Shown here piece after piece: positions 13,013 to 28,101 of a stretch of 64,000 nt of DNA; position 1 is the stretch's first letter; each line of letters opens with the position of its first letter. The position numbers and the translations under genes are program-made. The notes beneath the pieces are model-generated. The model was not told the DNA's origin. It saw only the letters and a list, made by a program, of their open reading frames with translations, and ran no database searches. Source of the stretch: Lichtheimia corymbifera B2541 (lineage: Eukaryota > Mucoromycota > Mucoromycetes > Mucorales > Lichtheimiaceae); assembly GCA_000697475.1 (NCBI GenBank), contig JNEU01001166.1, positions 62,001 to 126,000 on the forward strand, in the 5' to 3' direction.

Positions 13013-15646
13013 ATGAGCCCTAGCAATCGGATACGAGAACAACGCGAGAGCCTACCGACATTTGAATACAAAGACGAGCTCATTGAAGCCATCAAAGAAT
13101 ACAATGTGCTAGTGGTGATTGGTGAAACGGGTAAGCTTGTTGATTCCCATTCCTTCCACTTGCCAATGTACTCAATCTTTTGCTATTCCTTGCTAGGTTC
13201 CGGTAAAACGACACAGATTCCACAATATATCCTTGAAAGCATGCCTGATATCAAAAGGATTGGCGTGACACAGCCTAGGTATGTTTATTTTTAGTGGGTG
13301 GTTTGATCTCTCATACTAAATGCAATGTCTATCGATAGACGTATTGCAGCCATTACAGGTAGATATATATATATCTATATGAAGGATCAGGAGGATATGT
13401 ATTAATGATATGGAACTTAGTGGCCAAGCGTGTGAGCGAGGAACAAGATGTGGCACTTGGTACCAAAGTGGGATACACGATCCGTTTCGATGACACGACA
13501 TGCCCCGAGACACAGCTCAAATACATGACGGATGGTGTATTATTGCGTGAAGCGACCGAGGATCCCAGCCTCAGCCAATATTCGGTTGTGATCATTGACG
13601 AAGCTCACGAACGTACGCTTGAAACGGATGTTTTATTCGGATTGTTGAAAAAGACACAACGACTACGACCCGATTTGAAAGTGTTGATCATGTCAGCTAC
13701 GCTGGATGTGGAAAAGTTTTCAGACTTTTTTGGCGAATGCCCTATCTTTGAGATTCCAGGTCGCACGTTTCCAGTCCAAGTGGTTTATTACAAGGACGCT
13801 CAACGCTTGTCATCGCTGAAATCATCCATGGTGGATCACGCTGTCGAAGCGGCATGGCATATTCACACGCACGAGCCACCTGGTGACCTGCTGGTGTTCT
13901 TGACAGGCCAAAGCGATATTGAAAGAGCATGCCGTGCATTTGCTGAACGTACAAAGTCGCTCGATTATCAACGCTTGGTGAAACATTTTGAGGATGGGGT
14001 AAGCGATGTTGCCATCTATCCACTTTATGCGAGTCTCGAGACATATGATCAAAAAGCAGTGTTTGAACTTCCAAGGGATGGCGTTCGTAAAGTAGTCTTT
14101 GCCACCAACGTTGCTCAGGTCAGTCAGTGGATGAACATGTGGAAAAAGGGAAAGAAAGACTCACATGTATACATAGACTTCGGTTACTATCCCTGGAATT
14201 CGTTACGTGGTTGATTCAGGCTTTGTCAAGGAAAAGACCTATGACCCCAATACCGGTATGGATGCTTTACTTGTGACGGAGATCAGTCAAGCTGCTGCTA
14301 TACAACGTGTGGGTCGAGCTGGAAGGTAAGGGGAAAAATGATGATACCCGGTAAATGTTCTCATATTCAAGTGTGTGTGTGTGTGTGTGTATAGAACTGC
14401 CCCTGGTAAAGCATATCGACTCTACACACCTGACAGCTACAATCACATGATGGTGGATACGGTGCCTGAGATTCAACGCAGCAGTTTATTGGGAACAGTG
14501 CTCGCTTTGAAAAAGATGGGGATTGTGGATGTGCTCAACTTTGAATTCATTGATCCGCCTGACGAGAAGTTATTACGCAACGCCTTGAAGCAATTATACC
14601 TTTTGGGTGCTATTGATGAGGTAGGCAAGCTCACTCCTCTTGGAGACAAGATGAGCTACTTTCCTCTTTCACCATCGCTTGCTCGTGTCTTAGTGAGCTC
14701 GGCCCAAGAATTCAAGTGTAGCCATGACGTGTTGACGATTGCAAGCATTCTCGCTGGCGAAAATGATCTTTTCAAAGCACCCTCCGCACGTAGCAAAGGT
14801 GGCGAGCAAGCAATGATTGAAGCAGAGGAATGCAAGTTACGGTTCGCACATCACACAGGGGATCACATGACGTATCTCAATGTATGGCATGAATGGCATC
14901 GACATGGCAAGAGCCGGAATTGGTGTCGAGAGAATTGGATTAATGGCAAGGTGCTTGATACAGCCAGCAATGTACGACGACAGCTAGCAGATGTGATGGA
15001 GAAATTACGACTTCCCATCATACGTGCACCACGTTACCTGGATGAAAAGAGGAAAAAGACGTCTCAACGACGCAAGATTGGGGTGGATGAGCATGGAAAA
15101 CACGTGGATCCCGTGCCTATTCTCAAGTCATTTTTATCCGGATACTTTACCAACATTGCCAATAAGGGTGCTCATCGCAGTGTCTTTTCGCATTATTCCC
15201 CAGATCAACATTTGACCGAAGACATGACTGCAGAAATAGGCGATATCGGCTCATCCACCGCTTCGTTGGTCGCCTTGCATCTACATCCACTATGTGCATT
15301 TTCAGATATGATTGATCGACACAAGCTGCGGTATTCAGAGCTGGATTGGGTCATGTACATGCACGTCACCTACACCAACAAGGCTGTGATGAAAGGCGTC
15401 AGTAAAATACTTTGGGATTGGATCAAATCAGGTGAAGGCCGGGATCGGATACAACGGTTACCGAAAACTAGACTCAATGGCGAGGATGCACCCAACGTAC
15501 TGGAAATGGATCAGGATGCTAAAAACGAGGTCATTGCAAAGGAAAAGGAAGCCGAAGAAAAGGAACAACAAGATCGACGAAAACGACGTGCTGAGGAAAT
15601 TGAACAAATTAGACAACGTGCCTTAGCTAGACGACGCGTACAATAA
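13013..15646 (+). CDS. DHX40: DEAH-box RNA helicase, DHX40-like
   Basis: DEAH/RHA ATP-dependent RNA helicase. Exons: 13013-13130, 13197-13278, 13339-13358, 13421-14118, 14177-14325, 14395-15646; phases close and give 772 residues, close to the length of vertebrate DHX40. Motifs in order: GETG-SGKT (Walker A across intron 1), TQPR-RIAAI, the KYMTDG motif, DEAH (IIDEAHERT), [39 protein letters not shown], and QRVGRAGR. These are followed by the winged-helix/ratchet and OB-fold regions, with [13 protein letters not shown] typical of DEAH C-termini. The last 45 residues are a charged Glu/Lys/Arg helix. The match to DHX40 rather than PRP2/16/22/43 rests on [16 protein letters not shown] and overall length; a generic DEAH label is the safe fallback. 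Exon 3 is only 20 nt. Likely nuclear RNA processing. Confidence 0.9.
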
Positions 15647-15824
15647 AAAGTACATTTGACTTTTTGGCTCTATTTGTAAGCCGGGAATGAGGATTCACTT
15701 GTTTTATTTGAACTGGAAAGGGAAATCAAAGTAGGATAGATGTAAAGAGGTTTAATTACAGATGCAGCATGTGATGATGTGATTGATGGTGGAAGGGAGG
15801 AGAAAGCGGAATAAAAACGTGGTT

Positions 15825-18241
<2,417 letters not shown>

Positions 18242-18350
18242 GTGGATTCTGAGTCAAAAGACCTTGCATAAAGTCGCTCGCTATCGCACACAGCAATAAA
18301 CGAGACCGTACAACGTCACGGGCAATCCAACACCTTATCTCGCATCCCAA

Positions 18351-18973
18351 CCCCCTCATGCCAACACACACACACACATATGTATATAGCTTCTCCTTTT
18401 ATTATTAGCAGTAATAGTGATTATGATCAACAGAGTTGATGTGTTTATGCTGTACCCCCTCATGCCAACACACACACACACATATGTATATAGCTTCTCC
18501 TTTTATTATTAGCAGTAATAGTGATTATGATCAACAGAGTTGATGTGTTTATGCTGTACCCCCTCATGCCAACACACACACACACATATGTATATAGCTT
18601 CTCCTTTTATTATTAGCAGTAATAGTGATTATGATCAACAGAGTTGATGTGTTTATGCTGTACCCCCTCATGCCAACACACACACACACATATGTATATA
18701 GCTTCTCCTTTTATTATTAGCAGTAATAGTGATTATGATCAACAGAGTTGATGTGTTTATGCTGTACCCCCTCATGCCAACACACACACACACATATGTA
18801 TATAGCTTCTCCTTTTATTATTAGCAGTAATAGTGATTATGATCAACAGAGTTGATGTGTTTATGCTGTACCCCCTCATGCCAACACACACACACACATA
18901 TGTATATAGCTTCTCCTTTTATTATTAGCAGTAATAGTGATTATGATCAACAGAGTTGATGTGTTTATGCTGT
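18351..18973. repeat. Minisatellite: six tandem copies of a 104-bp unit
   Basis: The motif CCCCCTCATGCC recurs at 18351, 18455, 18559, 18663, 18767 and 18871, exactly 104 bases apart, and the copies look identical base for base; the last ends in CTGTCTATCC instead of CTGTACCCC. Each unit holds a (CA)n-TATGTATATA stretch, CTCCTTTTATTATTAG, and a short perfect inverted repeat ATCAAC-AGA-GTTGAT. There is no open frame through the array. It lies 110 bases upstream of the PFKFB start codon, so it overlaps or abuts that promoter. The uniformity implies recent expansion or homogenisation, or possibly an assembly artefact in copy number. Confidence 0.97.
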
Positions 18974-21125
18974 CTATCCAAATAAAATATACATTGACAA
19001 ACATACAATGAAATGGGAATACGTCATTCGCCGATCGCTCAAAGTCTGTTTTATTCTTCTCTTGCATCATCGTACGACTTGTTTTGGTGTCGTGGTTTGT
19101 TTGGGACATGGCTGGTTTTCGGAGCTACATGCCTTTAGCATGCCATGAAACCCATTGTGTTGCCTCGATATCAAGTATGAAGCTGAGACATTGTAGCTAC
19201 TATATTCCGAAATGCAAGTCAGGATGCCCAAATGGATAATCTTTCCCGATCTATCCAGTAACGCTCAATGGTGATGATAGTAACCATTACAAAGCAATCA
19301 TCAGTTATTATCATGACCAAAAAGAAACAAGAAGCTGAGAATAATGATCCATGCATGCGCCAGCCATTTGGTACGGGTGGGTCAAATGTAAACAAAGGCA
19401 CTTTTTTACATTGAAAGTCCCCCCTTTTTGTCTTCATCCCAGTTGAAGGTTGGGTTCTTGGGCCATCCCAAAGAGACGGATATCAAAGAGCGACTTTAAA
19501 ACAACACTCTCGCCGTCCTAAATGTCGTCAGTGTTTACCCATATTTGGCAACAGCGATCTACGCATATGAGCTCTTTGTACACCCAGCCGAGACAGCTAG
19601 CGACTTTTTCTCTTTTTCTATGCATGAACATATATATCAATCCCAAACATTATCAAAGCTCATCACAGACGTTTCCTTTGTTCTATTGTGGTAAATGCGT
19701 GGAAAGAAAAATGGGTGTTTTATTAATACATCCAAATGAAAGCTCATTCTTCAGCTGTAAATCCCGCCTCAATGATGGTGTGGTTTCACAATTTTCGTCT
19801 GGAATGCTCCTACGCATGTAAATCAGACATTCTTTCTTCTCTTTGTTCTAAAAGCCTCGCACCCATCCTAAGACAAAGATGGTGGTACATGCCATGCGAG
19901 CAGCATTGGGTCAAAAGTAACACATGAAAATGGTTGTTAAACACCCGCATCATCATTTTGATCCGATTCATGGGTTATTGTATGCAAACGAATGGTGGCC
20001 CACACGTGCGGGGTTAAAAGCAACAGTGGCAACTCAATGCAAAAAGGCAGCATTATCCGGAATGATGCCTTGATGAGCCGAGATGTGTTTTTGACTTTTA
20101 GTATAAACGTCTATAAGCAAGCCTTTTGTTGTTGTTGTTGTTATGGCATTACGCTGACATGTGAAAATGTCATGCTCACCCGCATGCTTTTACCAACTTG
20201 TACACCATATCATCCACTTTCTATAATGAGCCACTGGGAAAATTTTTTCGATGGAGGACCGATATATGGATGTTATCATGACATGGGCTGTGCATGTAGT
20301 TAAAACAATGACGCTATGGATAATCAATGTTGCGATGACAACAAATCATAAAATAACTTGCGGTGTCGCTGCATCATTGAATCGATACACTTGTCTTGTG
20401 GTGTATGTGTATGTGCGTGCCTCAATTTTGATCTGGCTCCGAGAAACAGGACGATAGCCGTTTAGGCATCAGAAAACAGAAAAAAGTGAACAACGACTCA
20501 GGTTGCCAAAAGGAGTGTCGAAACGAAACTAAAACAGAGGGACCAGTCTGCGGCCCAAAAAATTGGGGGGTTAGGTCCCGTTGGGGGGAGGTGCAACGAC
20601 GTTTGGACGCGCTATCCGATTGCAGCACAGTACAGCCGTACTATACGCAGCTTGATTTGAGAAGCAGTACAATACGGATATACACTCTCCAGATAAAACT
20701 CAATGTGTGGGTACATGGCTTCCAGAAAATCGCTTGTTCTCACACACACATACCCACACACCACTATTGCTCAATGCCTCTTCTTCCTTTGAATGTTTTC
20801 AAAATTTGTCATCATCGAATATGCATAGAAAAAAAAAGTGAATGAGACACCTATGGCTGACATTTCAGGATCTGCAACAGGGTCTTGTAGTTGACAAATG
20901 AAAACCTCCCGCTTCATTCCAGCAAAAGACAATACTGACATCAGTGGTTTGTGTCACTCGCTGGATTTGGGCAAATGCACTTTTCATCCCGACAAACGAG
21001 AGAAAACGCACAGCGGGGTGGATCAGGGGTCCCTAAAATCTCTGGAATATATAAAGGGTGGATTGCATGTGGGGTCGCTTTTCTTCTTTGTTTTCTTACC
21101 CTTTGTCCATTCATCATAATTCGCT
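18974..21125. other. 2.15-kb intergenic region upstream of the sugar transporter
   Basis: No convincing gene on either strand; open frames are short, AT-rich and without family motifs. It contains a GTT microsatellite (about 20126-20141), a G-rich stretch with long mononucleotide runs (about 20555-20595, AAAAAATTGGGGGG and TTGGGGGG), and CCCCT/AGGGG-type stress-element cores (for example about 19420 and 21025). It is long for this gene-dense window, consistent with a heavily regulated promoter for the downstream transporter, though a non-coding RNA cannot be excluded. Confidence 0.5.
21047..21055 (+). promoter_or_regulatory. TATA box of the sugar transporter gene
   Basis: ATATATAAA about 70 bases before the ATG at 21126, followed by a C/T-rich stretch (CTTTTCTTCTTTGTTTTC). 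Spacing and context fit a TATA-driven, highly expressed gene, in line with the strongly biased codon use of the coding region. Confidence 0.65.
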
Positions 21126-22931
21126 ATGGGTTTAACACGACTTAAAGGACAAACGCTTATGCGTGCCACCACCGCTATGGCTGGTGTTGGTTTCTTGCTT
21201 TTCGGTTACGATCAGGTAAATGATCCGGCATCATCACCAAATCATTATATCCATTGTTCTTGAACTGACATTGTTATATATCACTTTTAGGGTGTCATGT
21301 CTGGTGTCGTTGCCAATGACAGTTTCAAGGGATATATGGGTATGGCCAACCCTGAAGATTACAACTCTGCTTTGATGGGTGCTATCGTCGCCTTGTACGA
21401 AATCGGTTGTATGGGTGGTGCCTTGTCTTGTGGTACTCTTGGTGATATTCTTGGTCGTCGTAAAATGATTCGTCTCGGTTGCTTTATTCTCTGCATTGGT
21501 GCCGTTATCCAAACTGCTAGTGTCAACGTTGGCATGATGATTTTCGCTCGTATCTTTACCGGTGTTGGCAATGGTATGAACACTGCCACTATTCCTGTCT
21601 ACCAAGCCGAAGTTTCCCCACCCAAGAATCGTGGTGCTCACGTTTCCTTTGAGGCTTCTCTTCTTGCTCTTGGTGTCGGTATTGCTTACTGGCTTGAATT
21701 TGGTCTTTACTTTGCTCAGGGTGAAGTCGCATGGCGTTTCCCATTGGCTTTCCAAATGTTCTTTGGTATCATTCTTTTCATTGGTACTTTCTTCCTTCCT
21801 GAATCTCCTCGTTGGTTGCAAAGCCATGGCAAGGAAGATGAATGTAAGGAAGTCCTTGCTCGTCTCTGGACCGATGAAGATACTACCCATCCTCGTTGCA
21901 TTGCCGAGTGGGAAGAAATCCGTGATGGTATCGAACTCGAACGTCGTGAAGGCATCAAGTCCTACCGTGAGCTTTTCAAGCGTGGCAGACTCAACAACCG
22001 TTATCGTGTGCTTCTCGGTATGGGTGGTCAGCTTATGCAACAATTTGGTGGTATCAATGGTACGTATCTATCATCATCCCTATCAATTGGGTGCATGCAA
22101 ATGCATGCATGCAAAAGTTTTTTTTATGATCAGATGCACTCATACATCGTCCCCCTTTTTATAGTCATTTCTTACTATTTGACCGATATTTTCTTGCAAG
22201 CTGGTATGACTCACGCTATGGCCATGTTGATGGCTGGTGTCGACTCTATTCCCTATTTCCTTGGTGCTTTGACTCCTATCTACACCATTGATCGCTTTGG
22301 TCGTCGTGCTCTTATGTACTGGGGTTTGATCGGACAATGTGTTACCTTGATCATTGTCGGTGGTGCTCAATATGCCGTCGAAAATGGTAACGACAAGGCC
22401 TCTGGTGCTGTCATTTGCTTTGTCATGGTCTACAATGCCATCTTTGGTGCCGCTTGGTTGGGTCTTGCTTGGTTGTATCCCTCTGAAATTTTCCCTACTG
22501 CCTTGCGTGCTAAGGGTAACTCCATGTCTACCGGTGCCAACTGGCTTGGTAACTTTGTTGTTGCCATGATTGCCCCTGTTCTTTTCGAATACGCCAAGTA
22601 CTGGACCTTCTTGTTGTTCGGTATCCTCAACGTTCTCTTTTTGATCCCTATCTACCTTTGGTACCCTGAGACCAACGGCAAGTCCCTTGAAGAAATTGAA
22701 GTCTTGTTCGCTACTCCTGATCTTCAAGAAGATGCCAAGTCTATTGCTCCTTCCATTGGTGCTTCCTCCGCTTACGACGAGAAGGTTCAAGGCGATCGTG
22801 AGTCTCAACGTGTTCCAAGCATTGCCAGCCGTCCTGTCTCTCGTCGTTTGCCTAGCAACTTTTCTGCTACCAAGCAACAGCAGCCCAACGAAAAGTCTCA
22901 GCCCAATGAGAAGACTGGTGACGATGAGTAA
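21126..22931 (+). CDS. MFS sugar/polyol transporter
   Basis: Twelve-helix plasma-membrane transporter of the sugar porter family. Exons: 21126-21215, 21291-22059, 22165-22931; phases close and give 541 residues. Diagnostic motifs: FLLFGYDQ-GVMSG in helix 1 (restored by intron 1), GDILGRRKMI after helix 2, GRIFTG-like ARIFTGVGNG, VYQAEVSPPKNRG, PESPRWL closing the N-half, QQFGGIN-VISYYLTDIF (restored by intron 2), DRFGRR, and PETNGKSLEEIE before the tail. The FGYDQGVMSG start and QQFGGIN resemble STL1-type polyol/sugar symporters more than yeast HXTs; the substrate is not decidable here. The Ser/Gln-rich C-terminal tail (about 480-541) with SYDEK-like and repeated QPNEK segments could be phosphorylated or ubiquitinated. 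The codon bias is strong and creates long antisense open frames that are not genes. Confidence 0.94.
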
Positions 22932-25822
22932 GCTCATCGCTTCTTCTATATACATATACATTCTATCACATAACACGCACTATACACTCCAACCTTTTAC
23001 CTCCTCACAAACCATCTTATACACACGCACACAACACCACCCATCATTGCAATTATCCTCTCTTCCGTATACATAGCCTTATTTCCCTGTAATTCTTTAT
23101 CATGGGCTGTGCCCAGATCCCCCCATGAACATTAAGTGTACTTGTTTTCAATATTAATAGACTGCTTGTTCATGCATATAAGTTTCGGTACAGCCCGATT
23201 GTATTGTTTATATTACTTAGCCACATGATGGGATTGTCCAAGTACAATGACCTATTCACACACAATCATACATTAGATGTTGTAAACTACCATCTAAGCC
23301 AAAAGCCATATTCCCGCGCTCTCATTTTGATGCTCGGATTTTAGTTTTCGCAGAAACGACAAGCTTTTTGATAAGGTATAGGCTAGTCTTTCTTTACACG
23401 CGGCGATCACTAAGCAGCAATATTATGATTCTGATACTAATAAACCTGATGCTGGGCTTATGATTTTAGCGTCAAGCTTCAATCGAGTAGATACCTAATT
23501 GGTGTTCATCATGCCCAGTAGCCTGGTATACAATCGAAATGTACACACCATCTCTTCTTGCCTTTCTTTGCATTCCTGTCATGCTGAATTTTACCATCCA
23601 ATGATTTACCAAAGCAGGTACAGTCGTTTGGTTTGGATCATTCACACGATGAAGGCCGCGGCAAAATGCAAAATGACAAGGAAATGAATAAGGTTCCATC
23701 ACACATCACAGTATATGCCTGAGCCACACACATATAGGCACTAGCACAACGTGCATTACACGGATCAAAGATCAGTGAATTTGCTCCGTAAGCACCCATC
23801 ATTCCTCCTTTTCTAATCCTTAATCCTCCGAAAAGGGATCAAGAAAGAGAGGACCATCATAAGAGGAATGGTTTGATCGTTGTTGTCTGTTTTCTGTAAA
23901 CGGTGAGATATTCCAAAAATATCATCGCATATGGTAAAAATGCTCGAGCGCATATTTGAACCTTAAAGTTAATGTTTGTGTTGTGTGAGAGGTTGGGGGT
24001 TGGTTAAAGCATAGGGTTGAAAGTAAGTGCAACTCAGTGACGTATACGACAAGGCACACACATATTATAAACCAAAGTCATGGATTATCCTATAGGTACA
24101 CACACACACACACATACATGTTGTATTGTACGCCAATGTACCGCTTTCCCCGCGGACACCCACACATTTCAATCGTACCCCACTTTTCACCTTTTACCAG
24201 GGGTGGGATGGGTTTCTTTTTTCTACCATGCCCCAGTTACGTAATGTTGAACAAGCAACGCAAAATGAGCCTTTGTGTCCGACGCACATTTCCGACATGA
24301 CACGCCGCTCGTGTAATGTTAAAATTCTGATTACACACACATAAGCAGCATAAACACCCACGCAAAGCAAGCAGCGACAATCCCAAATAATGTCGGGAGC
24401 GGGCGGAACCGATAAGTTATCCCTGCGTTTAACCAAAAAAGGGTCCCATGTACTCACAGCATCTTTCTTTTATCCCCCAAGGGACTGGGTGGCTTTATCA
24501 AAAAAGGCAACTGTCTCAATGTTGCAAAAGTAATGCTGTGTATGAGAAAATAGTGAAAATGCATAAACAATGGACAATGAAGGGTTTATTTTCATGATCA
24601 TGGAAGACAATAGAATAGTAACACGTAAAGGAAAAGCCCTTTGCCAAGTAAAGCCAAGAATGGATAGGTGTCTTTGAGTATAGATTGTCGGCGTAGCAAA
24701 CAGGGTTGCATCCGCTCTTGCTTTGCTTGGCTGATTGTATGTGGTATGCTCACATCTCCCTCCCTCTCTCCCCCATCTTTTTACCAGCTGCGGAAAATCA
24801 AAGGACAAACCAAGATCTTGGATCATGGTCATCAATGTGTATCATGAACCCGACCTTTTGATTAATCAGCCACTTGAGATGCATAGGTGCTGAAAAGTGG
24901 ATTTTGATGTACGTGGTATTATAGACGAGTGGATGAGAGGAGGAGCAAGCAGTGGATGAGAGAAGCGAAGCGGGATCTACGTACAAGGAACAAAAAGTGC
25001 GACCTGTACACAGCAGCTGCAAGGCACACAACAATGGGTAGCTCCCATGATCCCCTCTCCTTTTCACTTAACATTGGTACCAACCATCATCGGTAGACAA
25101 TGCGCGCTACAAAATAAAAAAAGGTATCTACCATTGCTAACACAAACAACGCTCTCTCTCTCACTCTCACAACTCACCCCGCGTTATCCATCTGTTCCCC
25201 GCTTTTTATTTTGCATATACCTTTTTCCCTTTCCCTCCCCCCAAACAAAGAAGCACGTGCTTGTTTATCTTGTCGGTCCCTGAGCTGTGGATCATGGTTC
25301 ATCTATGTTGCTCCGCTTTCATCTTTGTTCTACACATATACGCACACACACATATATATACTGGATCGATGGTTGCTCTGTGTTGCCAGACCCATCATCT
25401 CTTGTTTCGATAGATCCGTTTCTGTCAAACATCAAATAACGAAAAAAGATGTCAAAGATGCTAGGTTTGACGAAATGATTAAGATCTTGGTTTTGTTTAC
25501 CCGGTCATCAATGCGTGTTCTCGACCTTGAGAGCTCTTTCTTAAAAAAAGAATCCACGTGATGGGAACAATGGTTGTATTTGGTGTATGCATTCAAACAT
25601 AAGAAAAGGCATCGATTCACGTGACAAAATAAAAGTGTGGTTTGCATAGTGGGGACCCGCAGGCATTGGGCTGGTTTATTCTTATCAAAAGCTGGTTCAT
25701 TCATATGATGGGTTCGACACACACGCATCCAAAGCATGCTATACATTGTCCATTCAATGGCCCTAAATGAATGATACGAGACATCTTGCATTATTGTCCT
25801 CTTTCCATTTTTCCGCACAACA
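22932..25822. other. 2.9-kb intergenic region
   Basis: The largest gene-free stretch of the window. I found no open frame with a recognisable domain or credible exon chain on either strand. It contains CA-rich microsatellites (about 24099-24115, 25341-25351), a long C/T tract (about 25155-25260), repeated short direct motifs (ATGAGAGGAGGAGC / GTGGATGAGAG near 24930-24962), and CACGTG E-box-like hexamers (about 25254, 25555 and 25619). The C/T tract at 25155-25260 looks like a promoter leader, but no good coding frame follows it. A non-coding RNA is possible; it would need RNA-seq to see. Confidence 0.45.
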
Positions 25823-27018
25823 ATGAAAATAGGTATGAAGAGAGGGCAAACAGCTACCAACAACGTTTTGCATAAGACTCATTCTTCTTATTGCCAGCAT
25901 GCTGTCAATTCAATCCCACACTGGCCGAAACAGATGCCAACATGGCTCGTGCTGATGACTTGTTGGAACGGTAAAGGATCGAATCACTGCTTTATTGTGG
26001 TCTGTAACTAATGTGTGTCATTTAGCTATGGACCTGGAGACATTGATCTACTGGTGCTTCCTGAAATGGCCTTCACAGGTGAGAAAGTGGGGGATCCATG
26101 TGTACGTCATATACTAAGTTGGAAGTGAAAGGCTACGTGTTTGAATCGAGTGAAGAAATTGAGCCGTATCTGGAGGATGAAGAAACAGGTCCTTCTGTCA
26201 TGTGGGCGAAGAAACAAGGCAAGAACACAACACAACACATACCATCATCAACGCTCTTTTTACTGATACATATATTCGCCTTATAGCTGTTCGATTAGAA
26301 AGCTTTGTTGTAGTGGGTTATCCGGAACGTACAAAAGGTATTATCCAAGATATGTTGTAATACATTCCTAGTGAGCTCATACTGCGGATATAGATGGCAA
26401 GTGCTACAACAGCCTATGTTGCATCAATCCCAAGGGCGAGCGAGTGAAGACCTATAGAAAAGCCTTTCTTTACAAGAATGATGAATACTGGGCATTGGAA
26501 GGACCTGGCTTTGAATCGCTGGACATTGAAGAACTTGGAAAGGTAGGCGTTTTCAACAAACTATCATCATGATGACTTTACACTCACAAGCGCAATGTAG
26601 GTTGGATTTGCCATATGCATGGATATCAACCCATATCAATTCAAAGCCGATTTCACAGCGTATGAATTTGCGAGGTTCCATGCTGCTAAAAAGACACGGC
26701 TGGTGATTGGATGCATGTCCTGGGTCAAAGGCGGTGATGTTTTATCCACCATTCGCTACTGGGTGCAACGACTTTTACCCCTGGTGATTGGCGATGAAGA
26801 AGTATGTTTCGTAGCATCCAATCGTATTGGCACAGAAAGAGGTAAATATTGCGTGGAAGGGTCATACATAGTAGGGATCAGGGTGTAAACATGCTGCCAC
26901 TTTTGTAGGTGTTACTTTTGCTGGAGGCAGTTGTCTGATCAACATGGGGAACCAAACACTCGATTTGAAAGGCTACTTGGATGAAAACGAAGAAGATGTG
27001 CTAGTTATCGATGTATAG
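25823..27018 (+). CDS. NTA1: Carbon-nitrogen hydrolase, NTA1-like protein N-terminal amidase
   Basis: Nitrilase-superfamily amidase resembling yeast Nta1, which deamidates N-terminal Asn/Gln to feed the Arg/N-degron pathway. Exons: 25823-25832, 25898-25970, 26026-26078, 26132-26218, 26287-26337, 26394-26542, 26601-26841, 26909-27018; all phases close and give 257 residues. The catalytic triad is visible: Glu41 in LVLPEMAFTGY, Lys114 in KTYRKAFL, Cys147 in GFAICMDINPYQF. Other Nta1-like blocks are VVGYPERT, DEYWALEGPGFESL and ASNRIGTERG-VTFAGGS. Exon 1 is only ten bases (ATG AAA ATA G) and is chosen because it gives MKIACCQFNPTL, the usual family start. Intron 4 (26219-26286) begins with GC; no GT in the interval keeps the frame. 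At 257 residues it is shorter than yeast Nta1 (457), lacking the C-terminal extension. Confidence 0.88.
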
Positions 27019-28101
27019 AAAATTATACCAATCCAATGTTCCATTGTTCATGTGCATATTCATAATGAAATAGCAAAGATCTCAATCACAAAAAGAACTC
27101 AGGAGGAAGCAAAGTCTGATAGAAACTTGTAAATGATTGGCCAACTCGATGCTGTATTCGCTACACTAATCCTTTAATCCAACATAGAATGTGGCACGAG
27201 ATGATGCTCAATGGGGGATACATCGATATGGGAAGCCTTCTATCCTCACTGCGTGTATTGTACAAAGGTGAATGGATGGGCTTGGGCTTGTGAGTTATAC
27301 GCATAGAGCGTTCAAACTAGGTGAAGAAGGCTGTATATGGCTGACAGATTGCACGAAGGATGATGATCGAATGCACCGATCGTTCACTTCATAGCATTTG
27401 ATGGCTAAAGTTCCCATGGATATACAAGAACCAACCCTTTTTTCCACGTATTATATATATCCAATTCCTCTTATTCCATGTCCCAAAGCAATATTCAGAT
27501 CCATATCCATAGGAACTCGTATGTATTGAAAGCAAGTTGCTACACGTAAATAAAGCTGCTTCTATACAATGGTGGCTATCTGATTCCATGTAAAAAAGGC
27601 TGTAAGATAGCTTGCTGCAAATAACTTGAGACGATGGAGTAAAGGTCTGATAATAGCAACAGCTGCTACGTTTGGTTGCGGCAGAAAAGTGTGCAAGAGC
27701 GTGTGTAGTAATAGAGTGACAAGGTTGTGAACGCTGTTCGGGTCAAGGAGAAAAGAGCTTGCTAATTGCAACTACTGAAATGAATGCTGTTACGCTTGGT
27801 GTTGATAGAGGATTGTACAAGAGAATGCGTAGTATCAAGAAGCGCAGGAGCTGTAGTGGAGTGACGAGAAGGCTGTGTACACGCCATGCAGTTGCCATTC
27901 AGTGAAATACAATAGGATCAAGACAGTTGTAGGGTTGCCATGATGGGTTGAAGCAGGACAATCGTTCGCAAGTAGCAGTCGTACTTGAATGGGGCAACAG
28001 TTGAGAATGGGAACAAGAGGGAGAGGCCAAGGAAGAGCTGGAAAATTAACTAGGTCAGGCACTGCCCTATAAATCCATGCACATTGTAACAACTGCATGT
28101 T
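27019..28101. other. Non-coding region with decayed repeats
   Basis: No gene supported. From about 27690 to 27890 two diverged copies of the same text lie in tandem: GTGTGCAAGAGCGTGTGTAG... and GTACAAGAGAATGCGTAG..., each followed by a variant of GAGTGACAAGG / GAGTGACGAGAAGG and TGTGAACGC / TGTACACGC. The stretch leads directly into the satellite-like array at 28102. It may be the worn edge of the same repeat locus. Confidence 0.45.

Noticed and set aside
18351..18973. Possible CRISPR-like array
   Set aside because: The whole 104-bp unit is repeated with no unique spacers, and the DNA is eukaryotic.
22140..22976. Long antisense open frame (278 codons) over the sugar transporter, and another at 21234-22043
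   Set aside because: They arise from strong codon bias of the transporter on the other strand; composition is odd and no motif is seen.
25294..25414. Small Cys/His-rich open frame after the C/T tract
   Set aside because: Very short, crosses a CA/TA microsatellite, and has no family resemblance.
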